From the NCBI GenBank assembly GCA_020638525.1, contig JACKIL010000004.1, forward strand, positions 186,001 through 250,000: DNA of 64,000 bases, in the 5' to 3' direction. Shown here one piece after another: positions 25,519 to 34,226 of the stretch. How positions within the stretch are numbered: the stretch's first letter is position 1; the number at the start of each line of letters is the position of its first letter. The position numbers and the translations under genes were made by a program. The notes under the pieces were generated by a model. It worked only from the letters and a program-made list of their open reading frames with translations. It was not told where the DNA came from and did no database searches. This stretch comes from Caulobacterales bacterium (GTDB lineage Bacteria > Pseudomonadota > Alphaproteobacteria > Caulobacterales > Parvularculaceae).

Positions 25519-26231
25519 TATTTCCGCATCAGCCCGACGAGCTTGCCCTGAACGGAAACGCGGTCGGGGCCGTAGATGCGGGTCTCGAATGCGGGGTTCG
25601 CCGCTTCGAGGGCGATGGAGCCGCCCTTCTTGCGGATGCGTTTCAAGGTCGCTTCCTCGCGGTCGACGAGGGCGACGACGATGTCGCCTGTCTGCGCGTC
25701 GTCGCAGCGCTGGATGACAGCGAAGTCGCCATCGTGGATGCCTGCTTCGATCATCGACTCGCCCTGCACTTCGAGAACGTAATGCTCGCCCGAGCGCAGC
25801 ATCGACTTCGGCACAGGGTAGCGGTCGACTTCGTGCTGGATCGCCTCGATAGGCGTGCCGGCGGCGATGCGGCCGAGGACGGAGACTTCCACCGCTCCAG
25901 CTTCCTCGACAGGAACTGAGTGCGCCTTCTGGTCGATCTTGCGGGCGCCCCGGGCGCCGAACTTGCCCTCGACGACGGAGGGGGAGAAACCGCGGGGGGC
26001 GGGCTTGGGCGTCGCCGCATCCGGCAGGCGAAGCACTTCGAGGGCGCGGGCGCGATGCGGCAGGCGGCGGATGAAGCCGCGTTCTTCCAGCGCCGTAATG
26101 AGCCGGTGAATTCCCGATTTGGAACGCAGATCGAGCGCTTCTTTCATTTCATCGAAGGAGGGCGAAACGCCCGTCTCCTTGATGCGGCTATTGATGAAAA
26201 CCAGGAGTTCGCGCTGCTTCTCGGTCAGCAT
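25515..26231 (-). CDS. lexA: SOS repressor LexA
   Basis: A 238-residue repressor of the DNA-damage response. The winged helix is at 1-70 (SPSFDEMKEALDLRSKSGIHRLI). Self-cleavage would occur at Ala124-Gly125 in RIAAGTPIEA, using Ser159 (QGESM) and Lys197 (ATLKR). The linker (~72-110) is longer than in E. coli, as usual in alphaproteobacteria. Its own promoter carries a perfect GTTC-N7-GTTC box, so it is self-regulated. Confidence 0.97.
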   Translation of the reverse strand: MLTEKQRELLVFINSRIKETGVSPSFDEMKEALDLRSKSGIHRLITALEERGFIRRLPHRARALEVLRLPDAATPKPAPRGFSPSVVEGKFGARGARKIDQKAHSVPVEEAGAVEVSVLGRIAAGTPIEAIQHEVDRYPVPKSMLRSGEHYVLEVQGESMIEAGIHDGDFAVIQRCDDAQTGDIVVALVDREEATLKRIRKKGGSIALEAANPAFETRIYGPDRVSVQGKLVGLMRKY

Positions 26232-26297
26232 TATCGCCTCTCAATTCTCGTTGCGCGCGCAAAGGCATGGGCCGATTGCGCGACCGAAACGAGGGTG

Positions 26298-26341
26298 GAA
26301 CAAACCAACAACGTTCTATGGTTGTTCTTTTAAGGCGTCAA
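26298..26341 (-). promoter_or_regulatory. lexA promoter with SOS box
   Basis: On the minus strand TTGACG (26336-26341) and TAGAAC (26313-26318) are 17 bp apart. The alphaproteobacterial LexA box GTTC-TATGGTT-GTTC occupies 26313-26327 and so overlaps the -10 box and spacer. A second, one-mismatch copy, GAAC-AAACCAA-CAAC, lies at 26298-26312, directly abutting. This fits LexA autoregulation, perhaps with two dimers. Confidence 0.85.
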
Positions 26342-26380
26342 CTAGGACTTGTGGAAAAGAATCCGGCCTGCGCCAAGGCT

Positions 26381-27178
26381 CTAGGCAAGCGCGGGCGGGG
26401 TCAGAAGCGCGTGCGTCGCAGCGGCTACATCGGCGTGGCGCATCAGGCTTTCCCCGACGAGGAAGGCGCGCACGCCGTAATTGGAGAGCGCGGCGATGTC
26501 GGCGTGCGTGGCGATGCCGCTCTCGCTGACGATCTGCCGATCGCGCGGGATGAAATCCGCCAACTTCATCGTTGTCTCAAGAGACGTCTCAAACGTATTG
26601 AGATTACGGTTATTAATGCCGATCAGTTGCGAGTTCAGTTTAAGGGCGCGCTCGATTTCGTCGGCGTCATGGGTCTCAATCAGGCAATCCATTCCGTAGC
26701 TCTCGGCCGCGGCGGCGAGTTCGGCGGCGAGGCCATCATCCGTGCAGGCCATGATGATGAGGATGCAGTCGGCGCCCCAGGCCCGCGCTTCCGCCACCTG
26801 ATAGGGGTCGACCATGAAGTCTTTTCGGAGCACCGGAAGGCGCGTCGCCTCTCGAGCTGAGCGAAGATAGTCCGGTGCGCCCTGAAAGCTCGGCGCATCC
26901 GTGAGAACGGAAAGGCAGGCGGCGCCCCCTTCCTCATAGGCGCGGGCGAGCGCCGGCGGGTCGAAGTCGGCGCGAATGAGTCCTTTGGAGGGGCTCGCCT
27001 TCTTGATCTCAGCGATGAGGCCAAATCCGGTTTCGGACTTGCGGCGCAAGGCGTTTGCAAAGCCGCGCGTGGGGCCCGCTTCGCTCGCCAGCGCCTCGAT
27101 CGCCGATAGCGGCGCGGACGCCTTGGCGCGGGCGACCTCGTCCTTCTTATAGGCGACAATGTCGTCGAGAATGCTCAT
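26381..27178 (-). CDS. trpC: indole-3-glycerol phosphate synthase
   Basis: A 265-residue TIM-barrel enzyme that closes the indole ring in tryptophan synthesis. Visible family motifs: EIKKASPSKGLIR with the catalytic Glu and Lys, LRKDFMVDPYQ, INNRNLNTF and VSESGIATHADI. It is the non-fused alphaproteobacterial form. The start overlaps the end of trpD by 4 bp, so translation is probably coupled. Confidence 0.97.
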   Translation of the reverse strand: MSILDDIVAYKKDEVARAKASAPLSAIEALASEAGPTRGFANALRRKSETGFGLIAEIKKASPSKGLIRADFDPPALARAYEEGGAACLSVLTDAPSFQGAPDYLRSAREATRLPVLRKDFMVDPYQVAEARAWGADCILIIMACTDDGLAAELAAAAESYGMDCLIETHDADEIERALKLNSQLIGINNRNLNTFETSLETTMKLADFIPRDRQIVSESGIATHADIAALSNYGVRAFLVGESLMRHADVAAATHALLTPPALA

Positions 27179-28197
27179 CCGGCGCGTCCGTTCGATATTT
27201 CGATCAACTTCTCGAGAACGGCGCGCGCGCGGCCCTCGTCGATGGAGGCGGCGGCCATGGCGGCGCCTTCCTTGAGGTCCGCCGCGCGGTCCGCGACCAT
27301 CAGCGCCGCAGCGGCGTTGAAGATGACGATGTCGCGGTAAGCGGATTTCTCGCCCGCAAGTAGCCGGCGCATAGCATCGGCGTTCTCGGCCGGATCGCCG
27401 CCCTTGAGCGCGGCGGCTGAAGCTTCGGAAATGCCGGCGTCTTCCGGCGTCACCGTGAACGTACGCACTGCGCCGTCGATGACCTCGGCGACAAAGCTGC
27501 GCCCCGTCGTCGTCAGCTCGTCAATGCCGTCTTCGCCGTGAACGACCCACGCGCGGACAGCGCCAAGCGCGAGGAGGGCGCGTGCGAGCGGTTCGACAAG
27601 GTCAGGCGAATAGACGCCCATGAGCTGGCGGCGCGCGCCGGCGGGATTGGAGAGCGGCCCGAGCGCGTTGAAGAGCGTTCTGACGCCGAGCGCGCGGCGA
27701 ACCGGCGCGACATTCGCCGTCGCCTTGTGGTGGGCCGCCGCGAACATGAAGCCGACGCCTGCCTCCGCGATGCACCGCGCGATCAGGTCGGGGCCGATGT
27801 CGATCTTCACGCCCAGCGCTTCGAGGACTTCGGTCGAGCCTGACTTCGAACTTGCGGCCTTGTTTCCGTGCTTGGCGACCTGCGCGCCCGCGCCGGCAGC
27901 GACGAAAGCGGCGGCGGTCGAGACGTTGTAGGTGCCGGCGTTGTCGCCGCCTGTGCCGCAGGTATCGATCGCATTTTCAGGGGCGGGGACTTTCAGGGCG
28001 GCGGCGCGCATCGCTTCGGCGGCGGCGACGATCTCGTCGACCGTCTCCCCGCGCGCGCGGAGGGCCATGAGAAAGCCCGCCATCTCGATCTCGCTCGCTC
28101 CGCCTGTGAGCATGATGTCCATCGCGGCGCGCATTTCAGCGCGCGACAGCGCATAGCCGCTCGCGGCTTTCTCAAGGAAGGGGGTGAATGCGCTCAC
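27175..28197 (-). CDS. trpD: anthranilate phosphoribosyltransferase
   Basis: A 340-residue enzyme joining anthranilate to PRPP. The PRPP-binding loop DTCGTGGDNAGTYNVST, the following KHGNKAASSKSGS and the anthranilate-site region NPAGARRQLMGVY are all intact. It overlaps trpG by 4 bp upstream and trpC by 4 bp downstream in one operon. Confidence 0.97.
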   Translation of the reverse strand: MSAFTPFLEKAASGYALSRAEMRAAMDIMLTGGASEIEMAGFLMALRARGETVDEIVAAAEAMRAAALKVPAPENAIDTCGTGGDNAGTYNVSTAAAFVAAGAGAQVAKHGNKAASSKSGSTEVLEALGVKIDIGPDLIARCIAEAGVGFMFAAAHHKATANVAPVRRALGVRTLFNALGPLSNPAGARRQLMGVYSPDLVEPLARALLALGAVRAWVVHGEDGIDELTTTGRSFVAEVIDGAVRTFTVTPEDAGISEASAAALKGGDPAENADAMRRLLAGEKSAYRDIVIFNAAAALMVADRAADLKEGAAMAAASIDEGRARAVLEKLIEISNGRAG

Positions 28198-28778
28198 GAC
28201 CTGGCCTTCGCCCAGCGAATGAAGTTGGAGAAGATCTCTCCGCCGAATTCGGAGGCGATGCTCTCCGGGTGAAATTGCACGCCGGCGATCGGCGCCGTCT
28301 TGTGCTGAAGCGCCATGATCTCGCCGTCGTCCGCGCTCTTGGCGGCGACTTCAAGCGAAGCGGGAAGGCTCGCCGGATCGGCGATCAGCGAGTGATAGCG
28401 CGTCGCAGTGAAGCCCTCCGGCAGGCTTTCGAAGAGACCCCCGGCGATATGGTCGATGCGGCTCGTCTTGCCGTGCATCAGCTTGCCGGCGCGCACGACC
28501 TTGCCGCCCAGTCCTTGTGCGATCGACTGCAGGCCGAGGCAAACGCCGAAGAGGGGAACTTTCGCCTTTTCCGCCGCACGCACGAGGTCGAGGCAGACGC
28601 CAGCTTCCGTCGGCGTGCAGGGGCCGGGGGAGAGCACGATCGCTTCCGGGGAGAGCGCGAGCGCCTCCGCCGCCGAGAGCGCGTCATTGCGCCGGACGTC
28701 GACCTCGTAGCCCAGTCCGCCGATCAGGTGGACAAGGTTCCAGGTGAAGCTGTCATAGTTGTCGATCAGCAGGATCAT
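28194..28778 (-). CDS. trpG: anthranilate synthase glutamine amidotransferase subunit
   Basis: A 194-residue class I amidotransferase that supplies ammonia to TrpE. The nucleophile Cys is in GVCLGLQSI, and the partner His-Glu in VQFHPES. Length is usual for a stand-alone TrpG. It heads the trpG-trpD-trpC operon; trpE is not in the window. The gap to the divergent deacetylase gene (28779-28929) holds no clear attenuator or leader peptide. Confidence 0.95.
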   Translation of the reverse strand: MILLIDNYDSFTWNLVHLIGGLGYEVDVRRNDALSAAEALALSPEAIVLSPGPCTPTEAGVCLDLVRAAEKAKVPLFGVCLGLQSIAQGLGGKVVRAGKLMHGKTSRIDHIAGGLFESLPEGFTATRYHSLIADPASLPASLEVAAKSADDGEIMALQHKTAPIAGVQFHPESIASEFGGEIFSNFIRWAKARS

Positions 28779-28929
28779 GCGTCTTCGAGAATCATGAAAA
28801 GTTCCGGCGAGACAATAGCTACAGCCTTCGCATTCGCAACCGCAGTTCCGAGGGGGATGCCCCGCAAGGATCGGGCCGGTCGCAAGCGAAAGTCATTATT
28901 CGAGGCGTGCGTCCTTGGACAGCCCGAAC

Positions 28930-29988
28930 ATGGATTTCAGAGCGCCCAGGCGAGGCGCTAAAGCTCGGGCTCGCCCTGATAACGGGCGCGTGCGCGCCCG
29001 GCGGGTGAAGGCTGAGGTCGTCAAGAAGCGCGCGGGCTATGCGGGTTACATTGCTTCATTCGTGATTGCGGCCTTCGGCGTCGCCCTTGGGGCCTCGTTC
29101 TCTTATCTCGGCGGGACGGGTGAAATCGCCTATGCGCGGGGCGAACCGGTGATGGCCTCGCTGCGCGACGGCGGGCTCGATGCGACTGGCTCGACGCTCG
29201 ATCAGCGCGCGCAGATTGTTAACTTCATTCTCTCGGGCGGCGCGCCCGAGCGCCTGCCGGCGCCGGCGCCGATCATCTTTTCCGGCGGCCCGCGCATCAT
29301 CATCATTTTCGACGATATGGGGCTCGACCGTGCAGCTTTCGAAGCGGTGATGCGGTTGCCCGGTCCGCTGACGCTGTCATTCCTTCCCTATGGAAAGAAC
29401 ATGCAGCCAATGGTCGATCGTGCGCGCAAGCGCGGCGACGCAGTGCTTCTGCACTTGCCGATGGAGCCCGCCGGCGCGCAGGATCCCGGCCCGCATGCCC
29501 TGCGCGGCGATATGCCGGCGATCACGCTCCTCAGCGAGCTCGACTGGAACCTCAGCCGGATCAAAGGCTATATCGGCGTCAACAATCACATGGGCTCGAA
29601 ATTCACGCGCAATGAAGCGGCGATGAAGACGGTGCTCTCCATCATCGATGAGCGCGGACTGTTCTTTCTCGACTCCGTGACGACCGGTAAAAGCGTGGCG
29701 CGCGCGGCCGGCGGCGCCATTGGCGTGCATGTCTATGCGCGCGACGTGTTTCTCGACCCGGAGGCGGGCAAGGAAACCGTCATCGCGCAGCTTGAACAGG
29801 TTGAACGGATTGCAGTGGAGACAGGGTTTGCGGTGGCGATCTGCCATCCCCATCCCGACACGCTGGCAGTGATCGGGCCGTGGCTGACGTCAGCGCCCTC
29901 ACGCGGGTTCAGGCTCGACACGGTGGCTTCCCTCGGAGCGCTTGAGAAAGCATGGTCTGCGCCGACGAAAGTCGCGCTGCGCGAATAG
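28930..29988 (+). CDS. divergent polysaccharide deacetylase family protein
   Basis: A 352-residue protein from the ATG at 28930 (a TTG lies 15 bp earlier). A basic N-terminus is followed by one membrane span (~35-58) and a PF04748-type NodB-like domain: PRIIIIFDDMGLDRAAFE, LPGPLTLSFLPYGKN, VLLHLPMEPAG, NHMGSKFTRN, LFFLDSVTTGKSVA and AICHPHPDTL. The conserved Asp and His residues support a metal-dependent hydrolase. The family often sits beside cell-envelope genes; here it is flanked by trpG and an EF-hand gene. Probably periplasmic; substrate unknown. Confidence 0.88.
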   Translation: MDFRAPRRGAKARARPDNGRVRARRVKAEVVKKRAGYAGYIASFVIAAFGVALGASFSYLGGTGEIAYARGEPVMASLRDGGLDATGSTLDQRAQIVNFILSGGAPERLPAPAPIIFSGGPRIIIIFDDMGLDRAAFEAVMRLPGPLTLSFLPYGKNMQPMVDRARKRGDAVLLHLPMEPAGAQDPGPHALRGDMPAITLLSELDWNLSRIKGYIGVNNHMGSKFTRNEAAMKTVLSIIDERGLFFLDSVTTGKSVARAAGGAIGVHVYARDVFLDPEAGKETVIAQLEQVERIAVETGFAVAICHPHPDTLAVIGPWLTSAPSRGFRLDTVASLGALEKAWSAPTKVALRE

Positions 29989-30011
29989 GCTTCAGAGAAT
30001 TCAGAGGCGCG

Positions 30012-30773
30012 CTATTCGCCCGCCCGCTCGCCGCGGTTGAGCGCGCGGAACATCATCAGCTCGTCGCCTCGAAGGATGCCGTCATTGTCGCTGTCCATCG
30101 AGTCGAAATCGAGAAGATATTCCGAGAGATAGTCTTCGCGGCTGATGCTCGGCGCCATGCCGACCATGGTCGCGAATTTGCGCCGTGCATTGATATCGGC
30201 TTCTTCCTTAGCGCCTTCAGGGTCGAGTTCGTCAAGGAAGGCGCGATACTGGCGTTCACGCGCCGTTTCCGGCTCGTCGCTTTGCGGATCGCGCGCTTGA
30301 TTCGCGCGCCATTGTTCGGCGAGCCCTGCGAATTCGTCAGCAGTCATCATGTTGTCGCGGTCTTTGTCAGCGATGACGAAGTCGAGCTTGGCCTCTTCGA
30401 ACGCCTCCGTGCGGGTCAGGACCTCGCTATCGAAGGCGGACTTCAGCCGGTCGAGGGCGGAGACGCCAGCTTCGGTTTCGCGCAGCGGGTCCTTGCGGGA
30501 ATAGGTCACCGTGCGTTTTTCGGTGTCGACGACTTCGCCGTTAATGGTCCGGGTGAAGGTGAAGGACTGCTGGATCTGTTGCCGGGAGTTCAGGAGGTCC
30601 GCGCTCTCGTCGGGGTTAATCTCGGCGGGGGCTTCGGGCTGGGCGGCGCCGGGCTCCTGCGCCTGTTCAAGCGGCGCGGCCTCAATTTGCGGCTCTTCAG
30701 CGTAAGCGGCTGGATTTCCAAGGAAAAGAATCGCTGTCAGGGCGCTCGCCGCCCGGATGCTGGAAACCGCCAT
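30012..30773 (-). CDS. secreted EF-hand protein
   Basis: A 253-residue protein with a signal peptide (~1-25, ending AAYAEE), an acidic/proline-rich stretch and two EF-hand loops: DKDRDNMMTADE in the middle and DSDNDGILRGDE near the C-terminus, both with Asp at positions 1, 3 and 5 and Glu at 12. The central part (KRTVTYSRKDPLRETEAG) has no recognised domain. Probably a periplasmic calcium-binding protein. It converges with the deacetylase gene. The 207 bp between its start and lipB contain an inverted repeat CCGTTC/GAACGG and a 10-bp palindrome but no gene. Confidence 0.8.
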   Translation of the reverse strand: MAVSSIRAASALTAILFLGNPAAYAEEPQIEAAPLEQAQEPGAAQPEAPAEINPDESADLLNSRQQIQQSFTFTRTINGEVVDTEKRTVTYSRKDPLRETEAGVSALDRLKSAFDSEVLTRTEAFEEAKLDFVIADKDRDNMMTADEFAGLAEQWRANQARDPQSDEPETARERQYRAFLDELDPEGAKEEADINARRKFATMVGMAPSISREDYLSEYLLDFDSMDSDNDGILRGDELMMFRALNRGERAGE

Positions 30774-30980
30774 CGTTCCTGAACTCCGTTAATTCGCCCG
30801 TTTCGCCCCAGACCCCTATGTGGGGCCTTAAAGTAAGATGTCCGCCCGGAATTGCCATACCGCTAATTACCGTTCGTTTAGGTTGAACGGCCGAGCGCGA
30901 ATATTCCGTCGCAAGAAAAGATGGCGCCACGATGACGAAGCCGAGGCGTCGTTTCCGAGGGGTATTAATCCGTATACGGT

Positions 30981-31718
30981 TTAGGCGCGCGCCGAAACGT
31001 CGTCGGGCGGGGCGACATTGCGAGTCGGACCGAACGTCTCCTCGAAAGCGGCGCGCAAGGCGGCGTCGGCTTCATCCATCGTGACCGGCAGGCCAAGATC
31101 GACGAGGCTTGTGACGCCATAGCCGGGCGTTGCGATTCCGCAGGGCACGATGCCGCCGAAATGCGTAAGGTCAGGTTCCACATTGAATGAGATGCCATGG
31201 AAGCTCACCCAATGGCGAATGCGCACGCCGATCGCGGCGATCTTGTCTTCAAGCGGAGGCTGGCCGGGCTCGGTCCGGTCAACCCAGACGCCGACGCGAT
31301 CCTCGCGCGTTTCGCCGCGCACGTTGAAAGCGGCGAGCGCTGCAATGATCCACGCCTCCAGCGCGCCGACAAAGGCGCGCACATCGCGTCCGCGCTTCGT
31401 CAGGTCCAACATCACATAAGCGACGCGCTGGCCGGGCCCGTGATAGGTGAACTGTCCGCCGCGCGAGGAGCGATAGACAGGGAACTCATCCGCATTGAGA
31501 AGATCGTCAGGCTTGGCGCTTGTGCCAGCGGTGTAAAGCGGCGGGTGCTCAAGGAGCCAGACAAGCTCTTCAGCCTCGCCCGCGCGGATCGCCGCGACGC
31601 GCGCCTCCATGAAGGCGACGGCGGCGTCATAGTCGACATAGCCGCTGGAGACGGCCCAGCCGACGGGATCGGACGCCAGCAGGTTCTTGTCGGGGGACGT
31701 TCTGGGCAAGGCTTGCAA
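30981..31718 (-). CDS. lipB: lipoyl(octanoyl) transferase
   Basis: A 245-residue enzyme that moves octanoyl groups from acyl-carrier protein to lipoyl domains of dehydrogenase complexes. The conserved GGQFTYHGPGQ motif (87-97), the thioester-forming Cys193 (VPCGIATP) and catalytic Lys159 (EDKIAAIG) are all present. Length is normal. It stands alone on the minus strand between the EF-hand gene and tRNA-Leu. Confidence 0.95.
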   Translation of the reverse strand: MQALPRTSPDKNLLASDPVGWAVSSGYVDYDAAVAFMEARVAAIRAGEAEELVWLLEHPPLYTAGTSAKPDDLLNADEFPVYRSSRGGQFTYHGPGQRVAYVMLDLTKRGRDVRAFVGALEAWIIAALAAFNVRGETREDRVGVWVDRTEPGQPPLEDKIAAIGVRIRHWVSFHGISFNVEPDLTHFGGIVPCGIATPGYGVTSLVDLGLPVTMDEADAALRAAFEETFGPTRNVAPPDDVSARA

Positions 31719-31833
31719 GGCTCCGGAATGAAGGGCTCACCCGGTAGATAGGGCGCCTTTCCGGAAAAGCTAAGCGCTGCGGCGCCGAAGGCGCTGCTCG
31801 CTCAACATTTTATGAGGAACCGGATCTAAAAAA

Positions 31834-31918
31834 TGGTGCGGTCGAGAAGACTCGAACTTCCACGGGTTGCCCCACAGCGACCTCAACGCTGCGCGTCTAC
31901 CAATTCCGCCACGACCGC
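31834..31918 (-). tRNA. tRNA-Leu (anticodon GAG), CCA encoded
   Basis: Read on the minus strand, GCGGTCG (31912-31918) pairs with CGACCGC (31838-31844), followed by A and encoded CCA. The anticodon stem CAGCG/CGCTG encloses TTGAGGT, giving GAG. A long variable arm and GTTCGAGTC T-loop fit a class II leucine tRNA. A T-run (TTTTTT) follows the 3' end and may aid termination. Confidence 0.95.
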
Positions 31919-32005
31919 ACGCCGGATTCAACGGAAGCGGGGGGATAGCAGACCCGTATGGGCCTGTGAAGCCCCGATGACGGCCTTTCGTGGGGGATTT
32001 TGCGC

Positions 32006-32593
32006 TTATTTCAGCGCCCGCAAGGTCGCGTTCGCGGCCATGTCGGCGACTTCGTCGCGGGAGACGGGCCCCTTGGGGCGGAACCAGGTGTGCGTCCAGT
32101 TGAGCATGCCGAAATAGAGCATCACTTCGGCCCTGAGGCGCGGCTTGTTTTTCGCCGCTTCCGGAGCGGCGCCGGCGAGCAGCGATTCGACATATTCGAT
32201 CAGCGAGCGCTGCTTCTGCACGATCTCGTCACGCTGCGCTTCAGGCAGGCTGTTCAGCTCGTAGAGGAGAACCTTCTGCTTGAAGGCCGCGCCCGTATAG
32301 CGCGTCAGGAGAAGACGGGTGAACGCCCTAAAGCCTTCTTCGCCGACTGCGCCGCTCTCACGGATTTCATCCGCGACCGCGAGCAGCTCTTCCATGTGGC
32401 CCGCCATCAGGTCGTAGAGGATCGCCTCCTTCGACGGGTAGTAATGATAGATGAGCGACTTCGAGACTTCGCAGGCCTCTGCAAGGCTCGACAGGGAAGC
32501 GCCGGCGAAGCCGTCGCGAGCGAAGAGCTGCGCCGCCTTCTCCATGATGAGATTGCGCTTCTCGTCGTAGTCGGCGGCCTTGGTTCTCGCCAC
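32006..32593 (-). CDS. paaR: TetR-family regulator of the phenylacetate locus
   Basis: A 195-residue repressor. The N-terminal helix-turn-helix is SLSSLAEACEVSKSLIYHYYPSKEAIL (~34-60), and the C-terminal ligand domain is of the PaaR type. It is the last gene of the leftward paaG-paaZ-paaK-EthD group, the position PaaR holds in many alpha- and betaproteobacteria, where it responds to phenylacetyl-CoA (family knowledge). Putative operators are at 37316-37338 and 42209-42228. Confidence 0.88.
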   Translation of the reverse strand: MARTKAADYDEKRNLIMEKAAQLFARDGFAGASLSSLAEACEVSKSLIYHYYPSKEAILYDLMAGHMEELLAVADEIRESGAVGEEGFRAFTRLLLTRYTGAAFKQKVLLYELNSLPEAQRDEIVQKQRSLIEYVESLLAGAAPEAAKNKPRLRAEVMLYFGMLNWTHTWFRPKGPVSRDEVADMAANATLRALK

Positions 32594-32607
32594 GGGCCCC
32601 CGCCTGC

Positions 32608-32907
32608 CTAATCTTCTACGACCATAAGAGTGACGAGGTCCTTCGCGAAGGACATGATGTCCTTGCCGGCGGCGCGGTTTTCCGGCGAGGCCATCGCCGC
32701 GTCGAAAGTCGGCTTATCGGCGAAGTGCATTTCCGCGATCATGAAATAAGCTGGCTCGCCGCCCATGGGGGCGCCGATCGCCTTGTTGATCACTGCTTTC
32801 GCAAGGCCGGGGATCTTCTTCACGAGCGGAATGTGGACTTCCTCATAGTGCTTCATGAAGGCGTCGAGATCCGCCGGCTTCTTGTAGAGCGCGAGGAGCT
32901 TGATCAT
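32608..32907 (-). CDS. EthD-family small protein
   Basis: A 99-residue ferredoxin-fold (dimeric alpha-beta barrel) protein: IKLLALYKKPADLDAFMKHYEEVHIPLVKKIPGL is the EthD signature. Such proteins accompany oxygenases or act on aromatic intermediates, but the role is rarely known. The ATG at 32907 is preceded by AGGGAAGTAGG; a longer frame reaching into paaK is not needed. It begins 1 bp after the paaK stop and precedes paaR by 14 bp, so it belongs to the paa operon. Confidence 0.85.
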   Translation of the reverse strand: MIKLLALYKKPADLDAFMKHYEEVHIPLVKKIPGLAKAVINKAIGAPMGGEPAYFMIAEMHFADKPTFDAAMASPENRAAGKDIMSFAKDLVTLMVVED

Positions 32908-32908
32908 C

Positions 32909-34216
32909 CTACTTCCCTGCCTTTCTGAGATCCCGGATTCGGGCCGCCTTGCCGAGCGAGCGCGGCACGCCGCCCGGCGGAACGACCTCGACGCGGATCG
33001 AGACGCCGATGAATTGCTTGATTCGATGCTGAAGCGAGCGGGCGGCCTTGCCGTCCGGATCAATATCGTCGCCTTCGCGGGCTTCGACATAGACTTTCAG
33101 CTCGTCCATCCGGCCCGGGCGCGAGATTTCGAGGATGTAGTGCGGCGCAAGGCCGGGCGTTGCGAGGATGTGCTCCTCGACCTGGCTCGGGAAGACGTTG
33201 ACGCCGCGGATGATGAGCATGTCGTCGTCGCGGCCTGAAATGCGCTCAAGGCGGCGCATCGTGCGGGCCGTACCGGGCAGGAGCCGGGTAAGGTCGCGTG
33301 TGCGATAGCGGATGACGGGCGTCGCTTCCTTGCTCAGCGAGGTGAAGACAAGTTCGCCAAGTTCGCCTTCCGGCATCACTTCGCCCGTCTCCGGGTTGAT
33401 GATCTCCGGATAGAAATGGTCTTCCCAGACGGTGAGACCGTCTTTCGTTTCGACGCATTCATTGGCGACGCCGGGGCCCATGACTTCCGAGAGGCCGTAA
33501 ATGTCGACGGCGTCGATCGCGAAGGCTTCCTCGATCTCGGCGCGCATCGCATCCGTCCACGGTTCGGCGCCGAAAATGCCGATCTTGAGGGAGGATTTGC
33601 GCGGGTCGATATTCTGCTTACGGAATTCGTCGAGGATCGCGAGCATATAGCTCGGCGTCACCATGATGATGTCCGGCTCGAAATCGCAAATGAGCTGAAC
33701 CTGCTTTTCAGTCTGGCCGCCCGACATCGGGATGACGGTGCAGCCGAGCGCTTCCGCGCCGTAATGCGCGCCGAGGCCACCGGTGAAAAGGCCGTAGCCA
33801 TAGGCGACGTGAACCTTCATGCCCGGGCGCCCGCCCGCTGCGCGGATCGAGCGCGCGACCATCGAGCCCCAGGTCTCAAGGTCCTTCTTCGTATAACCGA
33901 CGACAGTCGGCTTGCCGGTCGTGCCTGACGATGCGTGGACCCGCACGACGTTTTCGCGAGGCGTCGCGAAAAAGCCGAACGGATAGGCGCGGCGCAAATC
34001 GTCCTTCACGGTGAACGGAAACTTCGCAAGGTCCGCGAGTGTCTGGAGTTCTTCCGGTTTTACGCCCGCTGCATCGAACGAAGCGCGATAATGCGCCGAG
34101 TTTTCATAAGCGTGGCGTACGGACCATTTCATCCGTTCGAGCTGCAGCGCGGAGAGTTCTTCGCGCGTCAGCTTTTCGCCGTCATCGAGGGAAGGTGCGT
34201 AGTTCGCTTGCGCCAT
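32909..34216 (-). CDS. paaK: phenylacetate-CoA ligase
   Basis: A 435-residue adenylate-forming enzyme that activates phenylacetate with ATP and CoA. Motifs: the P-loop-like HASSGTTGKPTVVGYT, YGLSEVMGPG, YRTRDLTRLLPG and the C-terminal SRPGRMDELKV. Length matches PaaK proteins. It lies between paaZ and the EthD gene, all leftward. It lets the cell use external phenylacetate, whereas the oxidoreductase at 50584-54078 makes the CoA ester directly. Confidence 0.96.
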   Translation of the reverse strand: MAQANYAPSLDDGEKLTREELSALQLERMKWSVRHAYENSAHYRASFDAAGVKPEELQTLADLAKFPFTVKDDLRRAYPFGFFATPRENVVRVHASSGTTGKPTVVGYTKKDLETWGSMVARSIRAAGGRPGMKVHVAYGYGLFTGGLGAHYGAEALGCTVIPMSGGQTEKQVQLICDFEPDIIMVTPSYMLAILDEFRKQNIDPRKSSLKIGIFGAEPWTDAMRAEIEEAFAIDAVDIYGLSEVMGPGVANECVETKDGLTVWEDHFYPEIINPETGEVMPEGELGELVFTSLSKEATPVIRYRTRDLTRLLPGTARTMRRLERISGRDDDMLIIRGVNVFPSQVEEHILATPGLAPHYILEISRPGRMDELKVYVEAREGDDIDPDGKAARSLQHRIKQFIGVSIRVEVVPPGGVPRSLGKAARIRDLRKAGK

Positions 34217-34226
34217 TATTCCGTTC

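Noticed and set aside
28779..28929. Leader peptide and attenuator before trpG
   Set aside because: No short frame with Trp codons and no mutually exclusive stems were found in the 151-bp gap.
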